Origin: Acidovorax sp. Root219 | GTDB lineage: Bacteria > Pseudomonadota > Gammaproteobacteria > Burkholderiales > Burkholderiaceae_C | Direction: 5' to 3' | DNA length: 34,908 bases | Assembly: GCF_001428665.1 (NCBI RefSeq) | Contig: NZ_LMIJ01000003.1 | Location: 130,495-165,402, forward strand | Part shown: piece after piece, positions 8,280-14,778 of the stretch | How the letters are laid out: each line of letters opens with the position of its first letter | Position numbering within the stretch: position 1 is the stretch's first letter | Position numbers and translations under genes: made by a program | The notes under the pieces: generated by a model | The model's database searches: none | Seen by the model: only the letters and a program-made list of their open reading frames with translations | Told to the model about the DNA's origin: nothing

Positions 8280-8293
8280 GCCGGGGGACCGCC

Positions 8294-9070
8294 ATGCGCG
8301 CCACCGTCTGCGAACTGCCCTACCGGCCAGCGCTGCTGGAACCGGCGTGGGAATCCCTGGCAGCCCATGTGCGCGCCGAACGCTCGGAGCTGGTGTTGCT
8401 GCCCGAATTCGCCTTCGTGGAGCCCGTGTGGGAATCCGCGCCTTTCGATCCACAGCGCTGGGCCGCAGCCGAGGCACTGAGCGATGCCTGGACGGCGCGG
8501 CTGCACGAACTGGGCGCCACCTGGGTGGTGGGCGCCCGCCCGGTCACCGTGGACGGGCGCCACTACAACGAGGGCTTTGCCTGGTCAGCCCAGGGCGGCT
8601 ACCAGCCGCTGCGGCGCAAGTTTCACCTGCCCGATGAGCCTGGGGGCTGGGAGGCCACCTGGTTCGAGCGCGGCGATGCCGAGTTTGCGCGCTTCTCCGC
8701 CGGCCCCCTGGCGTTCGGCCTGAGCATCTGCACCGAGCTCTGGGCGCTGGACACCTACGCAGGCTATGCCGCCCTGGGCCTGGAGGCCATCCTGTCGCCG
8801 CGCGCCACGGCAGCGGCGACCACCGCCAAGTGGCTGGCCATGGGCACCGTGGCGGCGGTGCGAACCGGCGCCTACAGCCTCTCGTCGAACCGGGTCGATA
8901 CGGGCGCAGACACCTACGGCGGCGCTGGCTGGGCGATCAGCCCCGATGGCGCCCTGCTCGCGCAGACCAGCGAGAACCGCCCCTTCTGCACAGTGGACGT
9001 GAACCCGGCGATGGCCGCCGGCGCCCGCAGCACCTACCCGCGCTATGTGTTCGCCCGGCCGGCCCCTTGA
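8294..9070 (+). CDS. Nitrilase-superfamily carbon-nitrogen hydrolase
   Basis: A 258-residue member of the nitrilase superfamily (amidase/carbamoylase type fold). The Glu-Lys-Cys triad is visible: E in VLLPEFAF, K in LRRKFHLPDE, C in LSICTELW. The glutamate motif comes early (about residue 38) and the protein is short, fitting a stand-alone branch rather than an NAD synthetase or lipoprotein acyltransferase fusion. The GAYSLSSNRVD and GGAGWAISPDGALLAQ stretches match the usual SRNRxG and SxIxxPxG positions of the family. It begins 14 bases after the cysteine hydrolase. The substrate is unknown. True nitrilases are longer (about 330 residues), so amide or N-carbamoyl hydrolysis is more likely. 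Confidence 0.87.
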   Translation: MRATVCELPYRPALLEPAWESLAAHVRAERSELVLLPEFAFVEPVWESAPFDPQRWAAAEALSDAWTARLHELGATWVVGARPVTVDGRHYNEGFAWSAQGGYQPLRRKFHLPDEPGGWEATWFERGDAEFARFSAGPLAFGLSICTELWALDTYAGYAALGLEAILSPRATAAATTAKWLAMGTVAAVRTGAYSLSSNRVDTGADTYGGAGWAISPDGALLAQTSENRPFCTVDVNPAMAAGARSTYPRYVFARPAP

Positions 9071-9092
9071 CCTTTTGACCTTTGTTCACTCC

Positions 9093-9722
9093 ATGACCAC
9101 TGTTTCCGCCTCCCCACGCCCCTTGCAGGTTGCCATCCTGGTATTCGACGATGTCGAGGCCCTGGACCTGGGCGGCCCCTATGAAGTCTTCACCACCGCC
9201 TGCCGCATGCAGCAGCGCCTGCAACCCGGCGCGCCCACACCCTTTGCCGTGCAGTGCGTGGCGCGCAGCCTGCAGCCGGTGCAGGCGCGGGCCGGCCTGC
9301 GCGTGCTGCCCGATGCCGACTTCGCCAGCGCAGCGGCGCCGGACGTGCTGATCGTGCCCGGCGGCGTGGTCGATGCCGCAGCCGCCTGCGCCGAGACACG
9401 CGCCTGGGTGGCGCGGGCCGCCGTAGGTGCGCAGATCACGGCCTCGGTCTGCACGGGCGCCTTCATCCTGGCGGCGGCCGGCGTGCTCACCGAAGGGCCG
9501 GCCACCACGCACTGGGAGGACATCGCCGACCTGCGTGCGCAGTTCCCGGCGCTCGACGTGCAGGAGAATGTGCGCTGGGTCGACTGCGGCGCGCTGGTCA
9601 CGTCCGCCGGCATCAGCGCCGGCATCGACATGAGCCTGCATTTGGTCACGCGCCTGGCCGGCTCCGCCCTGTCCGAGCGCACCGCCCGCCAGATGGACAC
9701 GCCATGGAACCCGAACCCCTGA
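9093..9722 (+). CDS. DJ-1/PfpI family protein (isonitrile hydratase-like)
   Basis: A 209-residue DJ-1/PfpI (class I glutamine amidotransferase-like) domain. It shows VAILVFDDVEALDLGGPYEVF near the N terminus, with the acidic residue typical of this branch. The nucleophile elbow is SVCTGAFILAAAGVL, and TTHWEDIADL and TSAGISAGIDMSLHLV follow. This layout (VCTGA, TTHW, TSAGISAGID) is that of stand-alone relatives of GlxA/AraC regulators and of isocyanide (isonitrile) hydratase. Hydration of an isonitrile to an N-formyl amine would feed logically into the two C-N hydrolases upstream, but that is inference only. It starts 22 bases after the nitrilase-like gene; ATG 9093 puts the first strand about 12 residues in. 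Its 3' end overlaps the regulator gene by 19 bases. Confidence 0.88.
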   Translation: MTTVSASPRPLQVAILVFDDVEALDLGGPYEVFTTACRMQQRLQPGAPTPFAVQCVARSLQPVQARAGLRVLPDADFASAAAPDVLIVPGGVVDAAAACAETRAWVARAAVGAQITASVCTGAFILAAAGVLTEGPATTHWEDIADLRAQFPALDVQENVRWVDCGALVTSAGISAGIDMSLHLVTRLAGSALSERTARQMDTPWNPNP

Positions 9723-10708
9723 CACCGCACGCTCCCATCCACGTCTACTTCGCCCTGCTGCCCGGCAGCCTGGTGCTGGACTGGGCCGGACCGGCCGAGG
9801 CGCTGCGCATCGCCAACCAGTTGCTGCGCGCCCAGGGCCAACCCGAGCGCTTCGTGCAGCACTTCACCAGCCCCACGCCCGAGGCGGTGACCTCGGTGGG
9901 CGCCATGCTGACCGGGCTGGAGCCCTTGCCCGCCACCCTGCCCCAGCCGGCCTGGGTGGTGCTGGTGGGCCTGCCGGGCAAGGCCATCGCTGTGGACAAC
10001 AGCGAGGCGCGCGACCTGCTGCACTGGCTGCGCGGCATGCGCCTGGCTGCGGGCCGGCTGGAGCTGGTCACCATCTGCGCGGGGGCGGTGCTGGCAGCCC
10101 ACGCCGGGCTGCTGACGGGCCGGCGTGCCACCACGCACCACCAGCACCTGGGCGAGCTGGCCCTGGCGGACCCGCACTGCGACGTGGTGTCCAACCGGGT
10201 CTTCGTGCACGACGGCGCGCTGCACAGCAGCGCCGGGGTGACCACCGGCATCGACCTGGTGCTGTACCGCATTGCCGACACCTGCGGCCCGGCGATTGCC
10301 GCCCAAGTGGCCCAGACCATGGTGGTGGCCCTGCGCCGCGGCCCGCAGGACCCGGAGTTCTCGCCCTTTCTGCACCACCGCAACCACCTGCACGGCCCCC
10401 TGCACCGTGTGCAGGACGCCGTAGGCCAGCAACCCCAGGCGCCCTGGAACGTGACCGCCATGGCCGAGGTGGCGCACACCTCGCCACGGCACCTGAACCG
10501 GCTTTTTTTGGAGCATGCGGGCATCGCGCCGCTGCAGTACCTGCGCCGCATCCGCCTGGCCGCCGCCGAGGCGGCGCTGCAGTCGGGCCACAACGTGACG
10601 CAGGCGGCAGCGCTCGCGGGGTTCAGCTCGGATACGCAGCTGCGCCGCGCCTGGCACCAGTTCGGCCGGCCCGGGACCCCGGCAAGGGACGCGGTGGCCC
10701 GCCACTGA
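9704..10708 (+). CDS. GlxA-type transcriptional regulator (DJ-1 domain + AraC helix-turn-helix)
   Basis: A 334-residue regulator with an N-terminal DJ-1/PfpI-like sensor (about residues 10-190) and a C-terminal AraC/XylS DNA-binding domain (about 230-325). In the sensor the elbow is VTICAGAVLAAHAGLLTG, so the cysteine position is retained, followed by ATTHHQHLGELA and SSAGVTTGIDLVLY. The two helix-turn-helix units are VTAMAEVAHTSPRHLNRLFLE and VTQAAALAGFSSDTQLRRAW. Its start lies inside the 3' end of the DJ-1 gene (19-base overlap), so it is translated with the cluster and probably regulates it. The sensor domain resembles the upstream protein, and the two may have arisen by duplication. It converges with ppk2 across a small hairpin. 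Confidence 0.92.
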   Translation: MEPEPLTPHAPIHVYFALLPGSLVLDWAGPAEALRIANQLLRAQGQPERFVQHFTSPTPEAVTSVGAMLTGLEPLPATLPQPAWVVLVGLPGKAIAVDNSEARDLLHWLRGMRLAAGRLELVTICAGAVLAAHAGLLTGRRATTHHQHLGELALADPHCDVVSNRVFVHDGALHSSAGVTTGIDLVLYRIADTCGPAIAAQVAQTMVVALRRGPQDPEFSPFLHHRNHLHGPLHRVQDAVGQQPQAPWNVTAMAEVAHTSPRHLNRLFLEHAGIAPLQYLRRIRLAAAEAALQSGHNVTQAAALAGFSSDTQLRRAWHQFGRPGTPARDAVARH

Positions 10709-10731
10709 CTGCGGGCCTGGCACCAATAGGA

Positions 10732-10748
10732 GCTGGGCTACACCCAGC
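10732..10748. terminator. Hairpin between convergent glxA-like gene and ppk2
   Basis: GCTGGG, loop CTACA, CCCAGC: a perfect 6-bp stem in the 51-bp gap between two convergent genes. There is no T tract on either strand, so as an intrinsic terminator it is weak; position is the main argument. Confidence 0.35.
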
Positions 10749-10759
10749 CCGGCACGACC

Positions 10760-11704
10760 TCAATAGACTTCGGGTACGTACATGCCTGCAGGCACCGGCT
10801 GGCGCAGGTACTCGGGGTTGCGCACGCGGTCGGGCAGCACCACGGGCGGGTGCGGCACGTCCTGGTAGGGCAGTTGCGACAGCAGGTGCGCGATGCAGTT
10901 CAGGCGCGCCTTCTTCTTGTCCACGGCCTGCACCACCCACCACGGGGCTTCGGGGATGTGGGTGCGCTCGAGCATGGTTTCCTTGGCCTTGGTGTAGGCC
11001 TCCCAGCGCACACGGCTTTCCAGGTCCATGGGACTCAACTTCCACTGCTTGAGCGGGTCGTGGATGCGGCCCAGAAAGCGCAGGTGCTGCTCTTCGTCGG
11101 TGATGGAGAACCAGTATTTGACGAGCGTGATGCCCGAGCGCACCAGCATCTTCTCGAAATCGGGCACGGTACGGAAGAACTCCTCGTACTCGTCGTCCGA
11201 GCAAAAGCCCATGACGCGCTCGACACCGGCGCGGTTGTACCAGCTGCGGTCGAACAGCACCATTTCGCCGGCGGCGGGCAGGTGCGCCACATAGCGCTGG
11301 AAATACCACTGCGTGCGTTCGCGGTCGTTGGGTGCGGGCAGCGCCGCCACGCGGGCCACGCGCGGGTTCAGGCGCTGGGTGATGCGCTTGATGACGCCGC
11401 CCTTGCCGGCCGCATCGCGCCCCTCGAACAGGATCACCACCTTCTGGCGGCTGTGCTGCACCCAGTCCTGCAGCTTGACCAGCTCGCCCTGCAGGCGGAA
11501 CAGCTCCTTGAAATACTGCTGGCGTGCATGCCTGTCGGTCGGGACGAGGTCGCCGGCATCGTCCACGTTGCGATCCTCGATCTCCAGCTCCAGCTCTTCG
11601 TCGTAGCTGTCGATCAGGTCGTTGGCGATGCGCTGCATCAGGTCCTGGGCATCGATGGGTGCGTTTTGGAACATGGCTTCGAAGGAGCAGATAGGGTTTC
11701 CCAT
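10760..11704 (-). CDS. ppk2: Polyphosphate kinase 2
   Basis: PPK2 transfers phosphate between polyphosphate and nucleotides, usually favouring NDP phosphorylation from polyP. The 314-residue product has Walker A FEGRDAAGKGGVIKR (from residue 93), the lid motif containing PNDRERTQWYFQRYV, Walker B MVLFDRSWYNRAGVE, and a C-terminal segment WWVVQAVDKKKARLNCI. Size and motifs fit the single-domain class I. ATG 11704 (MGNPICSFEA) is chosen because GGAAGGG lies six bases upstream; an ATG at 11731 precedes that ribosome-binding site, and a later ATG at 11674 is possible. Two Pho-box-like repeats sit directly upstream, which would fit regulation by phosphate starvation. It diverges from a CorA/ZntB transporter. 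Confidence 0.93.
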   Translation of the reverse strand: MGNPICSFEAMFQNAPIDAQDLMQRIANDLIDSYDEELELEIEDRNVDDAGDLVPTDRHARQQYFKELFRLQGELVKLQDWVQHSRQKVVILFEGRDAAGKGGVIKRITQRLNPRVARVAALPAPNDRERTQWYFQRYVAHLPAAGEMVLFDRSWYNRAGVERVMGFCSDDEYEEFFRTVPDFEKMLVRSGITLVKYWFSITDEEQHLRFLGRIHDPLKQWKLSPMDLESRVRWEAYTKAKETMLERTHIPEAPWWVVQAVDKKKARLNCIAHLLSQLPYQDVPHPPVVLPDRVRNPEYLRQPVPAGMYVPEVY

Positions 11705-11718
11705 GATGCGCCCTTCCG

Positions 11719-11763
11719 GTGACAAATGCATGACACCCACATGAAGTGTCACATCGCTGTCAT
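11719..11763. promoter_or_regulatory. Four TGTCA half-sites in dyad arrangement (Pho-box-like)
   Basis: TGACA occurs at 11720 and 11731 and TGTCA at 11747 and 11758. Each pair is spaced exactly 11 bp, and the four sites are symmetric about position 11741. On the minus strand the first pair reads GTGTCATGCATTTGTCAC; on the plus strand the second reads GTGTCACATCGCTGTCATG. Both resemble the PhoB Pho-box consensus of two 11-bp direct repeats beginning CTGTCA. It sits between ppk2 (minus) and the CorA/ZntB gene (plus). The minus box is only 16 bp from the ppk2 ATG; a poor -10 (CATCAT) follows it, which would demand a downstream start. Confidence 0.55.
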
Positions 11764-11816
11764 GTCGTAACGGCAGCATTCCCGACCATGCCTTTGTTGT
11801 TGCGCCGCCCTTGCCC

Positions 11817-12899
11817 ATGAACACACCTGCCGCCGGCACTGCCGGCCAGAACTACGGGGGAGATGCGGCAGGCCTGATCTGCGGCTACCGCATGGACGCC
11901 ACCGGCGGCCCTGCACAGGCCATCGACTCGGTGGAGGCCGCGCAATGGCTGCAGTTGCTTGCCGATGCCCAGGCACTGGAAGGCCACCCGCCCGCCGACC
12001 CGGCCGAAGAGGCAGAGCCCCCGCCCTTCGTCTGGCTGCACTTCAACCTGAGCCACACCCAGGCGGTGCGCTGGATGGAGCGCCATGCCGGGCTACCCGA
12101 CGCCTTTTTCGAGGCGCTCAAGGACGGCTCGCACTCCACCCGCATCGAGCGCGACGACGACACGCTGATCGCGGTGCTCAACGACGCGCATTTCGACTTC
12201 GCCTTCGAGCCCTTCGACATCGCCACGCTGTGGATCAGCGTGGCGCCGCAGTTGGTGGTGACGGCCCGCGCCCACCCCCTGCGCTCGGTGGACGCGCTGC
12301 GCACAGCGGTGCGCGACGGGCAATCGCCGCGCTCCAGCGTGGCCCTGCTGGAGCAGCTCATGCGCACCCAGGCCGGGGGGCTGGTGGACATCGTGCGCGG
12401 GGTCACGCAGCGCATCGACCGCATCGAAGACGAGCTGCTGGCCGGCCGGCTGGACCACAAGCGCGCGCGCCTGGGTGTGCTGCGCCGGCTGCTGGTGCGG
12501 CTGCAGCGCCTGCTGGCACCCGAGCCGGCGGCCCTGTTCCGCCTGCTGCAGAACCCACCGGCCTGGATGGGCGCCGAGGACGCGCAGGAGCTGCGCGACT
12601 CGACCGAAGAATTTTCGGTGGTGCTGCGCGACATGCAGGGCCTGCAAGAGCGCATCAAGCTCCTGCAGGAAGAGGTGGCGGCCAACGTGCAGGAGGCCAA
12701 CAGCCGCAGCCTGTTCGTGCTGACCGTGGTGACGGTGCTGGCCCTGCCCATCAACATCATGACCGGCCTCTTGGGCATGAACGTGGGCGGCGTGCCGCTG
12801 GCGGACAGCCCGCACGGCTTCTGGATCATCGTGGGCATCCTCGTGGTATTCACCGCCGTGGCGGCCTGGATCGCCCTGCGGGGCACCCGGGACCGGTAG
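11817..12899 (+). CDS. CorA/ZntB-family divalent cation transporter
   Basis: A 360-residue member of the CorA metal transporter superfamily: a large cytoplasmic domain followed by two C-terminal membrane helices. The helices are SLFVLTVVTVLALPINIMTG and FWIIVGILVVFTAVAAWIAL. Between them the loop contains GMNVGGVPL. CorA has GMN in this place, while the following VGGxP resembles ZntB, and the acidic, hydrophilic first half is also ZntB-like. Mg2+/Co2+ (CorA) or Zn2+ (ZntB) transport therefore cannot be settled. The long helix LQERIKLLQEEVAANVQEA leads into the first membrane segment, as in the known funnel structure. ATG 11817 is preferred; a TTG two codons earlier is possible. No clear ribosome-binding site is visible. 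Confidence 0.9.
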   Translation: MNTPAAGTAGQNYGGDAAGLICGYRMDATGGPAQAIDSVEAAQWLQLLADAQALEGHPPADPAEEAEPPPFVWLHFNLSHTQAVRWMERHAGLPDAFFEALKDGSHSTRIERDDDTLIAVLNDAHFDFAFEPFDIATLWISVAPQLVVTARAHPLRSVDALRTAVRDGQSPRSSVALLEQLMRTQAGGLVDIVRGVTQRIDRIEDELLAGRLDHKRARLGVLRRLLVRLQRLLAPEPAALFRLLQNPPAWMGAEDAQELRDSTEEFSVVLRDMQGLQERIKLLQEEVAANVQEANSRSLFVLTVVTVLALPINIMTGLLGMNVGGVPLADSPHGFWIIVGILVVFTAVAAWIALRGTRDR

Positions 12900-12921
12900 G
12901 AGGCACCACTGGGCGGGCCAT

Positions 12922-12927
12922 TACAAT
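12922..12927 (+). promoter_or_regulatory. Candidate -10 box of the ParB-like gene
   Basis: TACAAT in CATTACAATCCC, 38 bases before the ATG, in the 65-bp gap after the transporter. It is flanked by GCGGG (12914-12918) and CCCGC (12928-12932), a short inverted repeat around the hexamer. No strong -35 is seen. Confidence 0.45.
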
Positions 12928-12964
12928 CCCGCCCCTTGCCTCGCTCCCCGGATTCCGCGCCACC

Positions 12965-13801
12965 ATGAACATCGTCGTCAACGAAGAACTCAAAGCCTAC
13001 ATCGATCCCCTGACCCGCGACGAACACGACGCCCTGGAACGCAGCCTGCTGGCCGAGGGCTGCCGCGATGCCCTGGTGCTGTGGGGCGACGTGCTGGTGG
13101 ACGGCCACAACCGCTACGGCATCTGCCAGAAGCACGGCCTGCCCTTCCAGACGGTGCAGAACACGCACTTCCAGAGCATGGAAGACGTGCACCTGTGGAT
13201 GATCGACCAGCACCTGGGCCGGCGCAGCGTCTCGGACTTCCAGCGCGGCGTGCTGGCCCTGCGCAAGCGCGAGATCGTGGCCGCACGCCGCAGCCGTGCG
13301 GCCGCCATCCCGCCCGAGCCGGTGGACGAGGCCGACCTGCCCTGGTCGTCCGACGGCCCGGTGGCCGCGCCACCGCCGCCGGCACCCGAACCGGACGTGC
13401 CTTCCGAAACCCTGAGCAGCCGCGAGGCCATTGCCCGGGCGGCCCGCCTGAGCAGCAGCCAGGTGGTGGCCATCGAAAAGATCCAGAAGCAGGCGGCGCC
13501 CGAGCTGGTGGCGGCCGTCAAGTCCGGCACCATCTCGCTGAACACCGCCGCCGCCGTGGCCACCCTGCCGGCCGAAGAGCAGGTGGCCGCCGCCAAGGGC
13601 GGCAAGGACGAGCTCAAGCAGGCCGCCAAGCGCGTGCGCGATGCCAAGCAGCGCAAGCCGCGCGAAGAGAAGGAAGAAGCGGCGCCCGAGAACGAGGCAT
13701 CCGATGCAGGCGGCGAACTGCAGGCGCTGCGCCTGCGCGTGGCCGAGCTGACCGCCGAGAACGAAGCACTGCGCGCAGAACTGGCGCGGCTGCAGGGCTG
13801 A
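12965..13801 (+). CDS. Orphan ParB-like protein with C-terminal coiled coil
   Basis: A 278-residue protein. Residues 1-75 resemble the ParB/sulfiredoxin N-terminal fold: LVLWGDVLVDGHNRYGICQK matches the conserved I-D-G-x-x-R-y box, here DGHNRY. Residues about 100-120 (SVSDFQRGVLALRKREIV) are helical and basic. A proline-rich linker (PVAAPPPPAPEPDVP) leads to a second helical block SREAIARAARLSSSQVVAIE with a helix-turn-helix look. A Lys/Glu-rich stretch follows, and finally a leucine-zipper-like coiled coil, LRLRVAELTAENEALRAELA. No ParA ATPase lies nearby and the surroundings are chromosomal, so a plasmid partition role is unlikely. DNA binding, and possibly nucleotide binding through the ParB fold, are inferences. 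It converges with the SirB1 gene over a hairpin. Confidence 0.8.
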   Translation: MNIVVNEELKAYIDPLTRDEHDALERSLLAEGCRDALVLWGDVLVDGHNRYGICQKHGLPFQTVQNTHFQSMEDVHLWMIDQHLGRRSVSDFQRGVLALRKREIVAARRSRAAAIPPEPVDEADLPWSSDGPVAAPPPPAPEPDVPSETLSSREAIARAARLSSSQVVAIEKIQKQAAPELVAAVKSGTISLNTAAAVATLPAEEQVAAAKGGKDELKQAAKRVRDAKQRKPREEKEEAAPENEASDAGGELQALRLRVAELTAENEALRAELARLQG

Positions 13802-13812
13802 TTGGCGCCCAG

Positions 13813-13832
13813 GAAAGCGCGAATGCGCTTTC
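13813..13832. terminator. Hairpin between convergent ParB-like and SirB1 genes
   Basis: GAAAGCGC, loop GAAT, GCGCTTTC: a perfect 8-bp stem filling most of the 36-bp gap between two convergent stop codons. No T tract follows on either strand. A bidirectional terminator or 3'-end processing hairpin is likely from position. Confidence 0.5.
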
Positions 13833-13837
13833 GCAGC

Positions 13838-14689
13838 CTACTCGTTGGCGCTGCGCAGGGCGCTCAGCCGGTCGGCCACATGGTCCAGGTCCAGGCCGTC
13901 GTCCGCATGGTGGAGGTAGGTCTCCAGGTCGGAAATGGCCTCGGTCAGGTTGCCCCGCTCGGCGTGCGCGAGCCCGCGATCGCGCCACTCTCCCCAGGCT
14001 TCGGGCTGCAGCACGATCAGGCGGTCCTGCACCGCGATCAGCCGCTGCCAGTCCTGCTGGGTGCGGTGCACCTCCTTGAGGTTGCGCAGCATGCGCGCGA
14101 TGATGTCGCGCGGCGTGGCCGCCTGCAGGTACAGGCCCAGGGGCACGTCGTAGTCGTCCACCAGGCCGTTGCGGCGCTTGTAGGGCTCCAGCCGCTCACC
14201 CAGCTCTTCGCGGCTCAGAGACTGGCCGGAGATCGGGTCCAGCACCACCTGCCCCTTGGGCAGCAGCACCTTGACCATGAAATGCCCCGGGAAGGCGATG
14301 CCGCGCGCATGCAGGCCCAGGCCCTGGGCCAGCTCCATCCACAGCACGGCCAGGCTGATGGGAATGCCCCGGCGCGTGCGCAGCACGGCATTGAGGTAGC
14401 TGTTCTCGGGGTCGTAGTAGTTGTTGATGTTGCCGGCAAACCCCATGTCGGCAAAGAAGAACTGGTTAAGCGTGCGCAGGCGCTGCAGCGCGGGCGCATC
14501 GGCCGGCAGGCGGCGCATGATGCGCGCCAGCAGCTGGTCCACGTCGCCCAGCAACAATTGGACGTCGAATTCGGGGTACTCGTCCTGCGCCAGGCTGGCG
14601 GCGGCTTCCAGCAAGGGGAAGTGGTCGTCGCTTTGCACCAGCGATGCAAAATACTCCAGCGAGGTCGGTACGGTCAGGCTCAGTGGCAT
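13838..14689 (-). CDS. SirB1 family protein (transglutaminase-like core with TPR-like tail)
   Basis: A 283-residue protein of the SirB1/YchA family, found widely in proteobacteria without a firmly known activity. The core contains LNQFFFADMGFAGNINNYYD, the family hallmark RRGIPISLAVLWMELA, and ARGIAFPGHFMVKV, in which the histidine matches the transglutaminase-like His. DPISGQSLSREEL follows. The C-terminal third (from about 205) is helical and TPR-like: DWQRLIAVQDRLIVLQPEAW, then RGLAHAERGNLTEAISDLET. ATG 14689 is chosen. No Shine-Dalgarno sequence precedes it, while a near-consensus promoter ends just upstream, so the mRNA may be leaderless. The frame is open to a TTG at 14731, but that codon overlaps the -35. 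Confidence 0.88.
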   Translation of the reverse strand: MPLSLTVPTSLEYFASLVQSDDHFPLLEAAASLAQDEYPEFDVQLLLGDVDQLLARIMRRLPADAPALQRLRTLNQFFFADMGFAGNINNYYDPENSYLNAVLRTRRGIPISLAVLWMELAQGLGLHARGIAFPGHFMVKVLLPKGQVVLDPISGQSLSREELGERLEPYKRRNGLVDDYDVPLGLYLQAATPRDIIARMLRNLKEVHRTQQDWQRLIAVQDRLIVLQPEAWGEWRDRGLAHAERGNLTEAISDLETYLHHADDGLDLDHVADRLSALRSANE

Positions 14690-14695
14690 GGCAAG

Positions 14696-14724
14696 GTTGT
14701 AAGGTTCTGACCCGGCCGCGTCAA
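14696..14724 (-). promoter_or_regulatory. Near-consensus sigma70 promoter of the SirB1 gene
   Basis: Read on the minus strand: TTGACG (14724-14719), a 17-bp spacer, TACAAC (14701-14696), then CTTGCC and the ATG at 14689. The expected start site, about seven bases after the -10, falls on the A of the ATG. Confidence 0.6.
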
Positions 14725-14778
14725 GCTGCAAAAGTCACGCGGGACAGGGTTATTTCGCTTTGCCACGGCCAGGCCGGT

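Noticed and set aside
12965..13801. Reading the ParB-like gene as part of an integrated plasmid or phage
   Set aside because: No ParA, replication, integrase or terminase gene lies nearby, composition matches the neighbours, and flanking genes are typical chromosomal ones.
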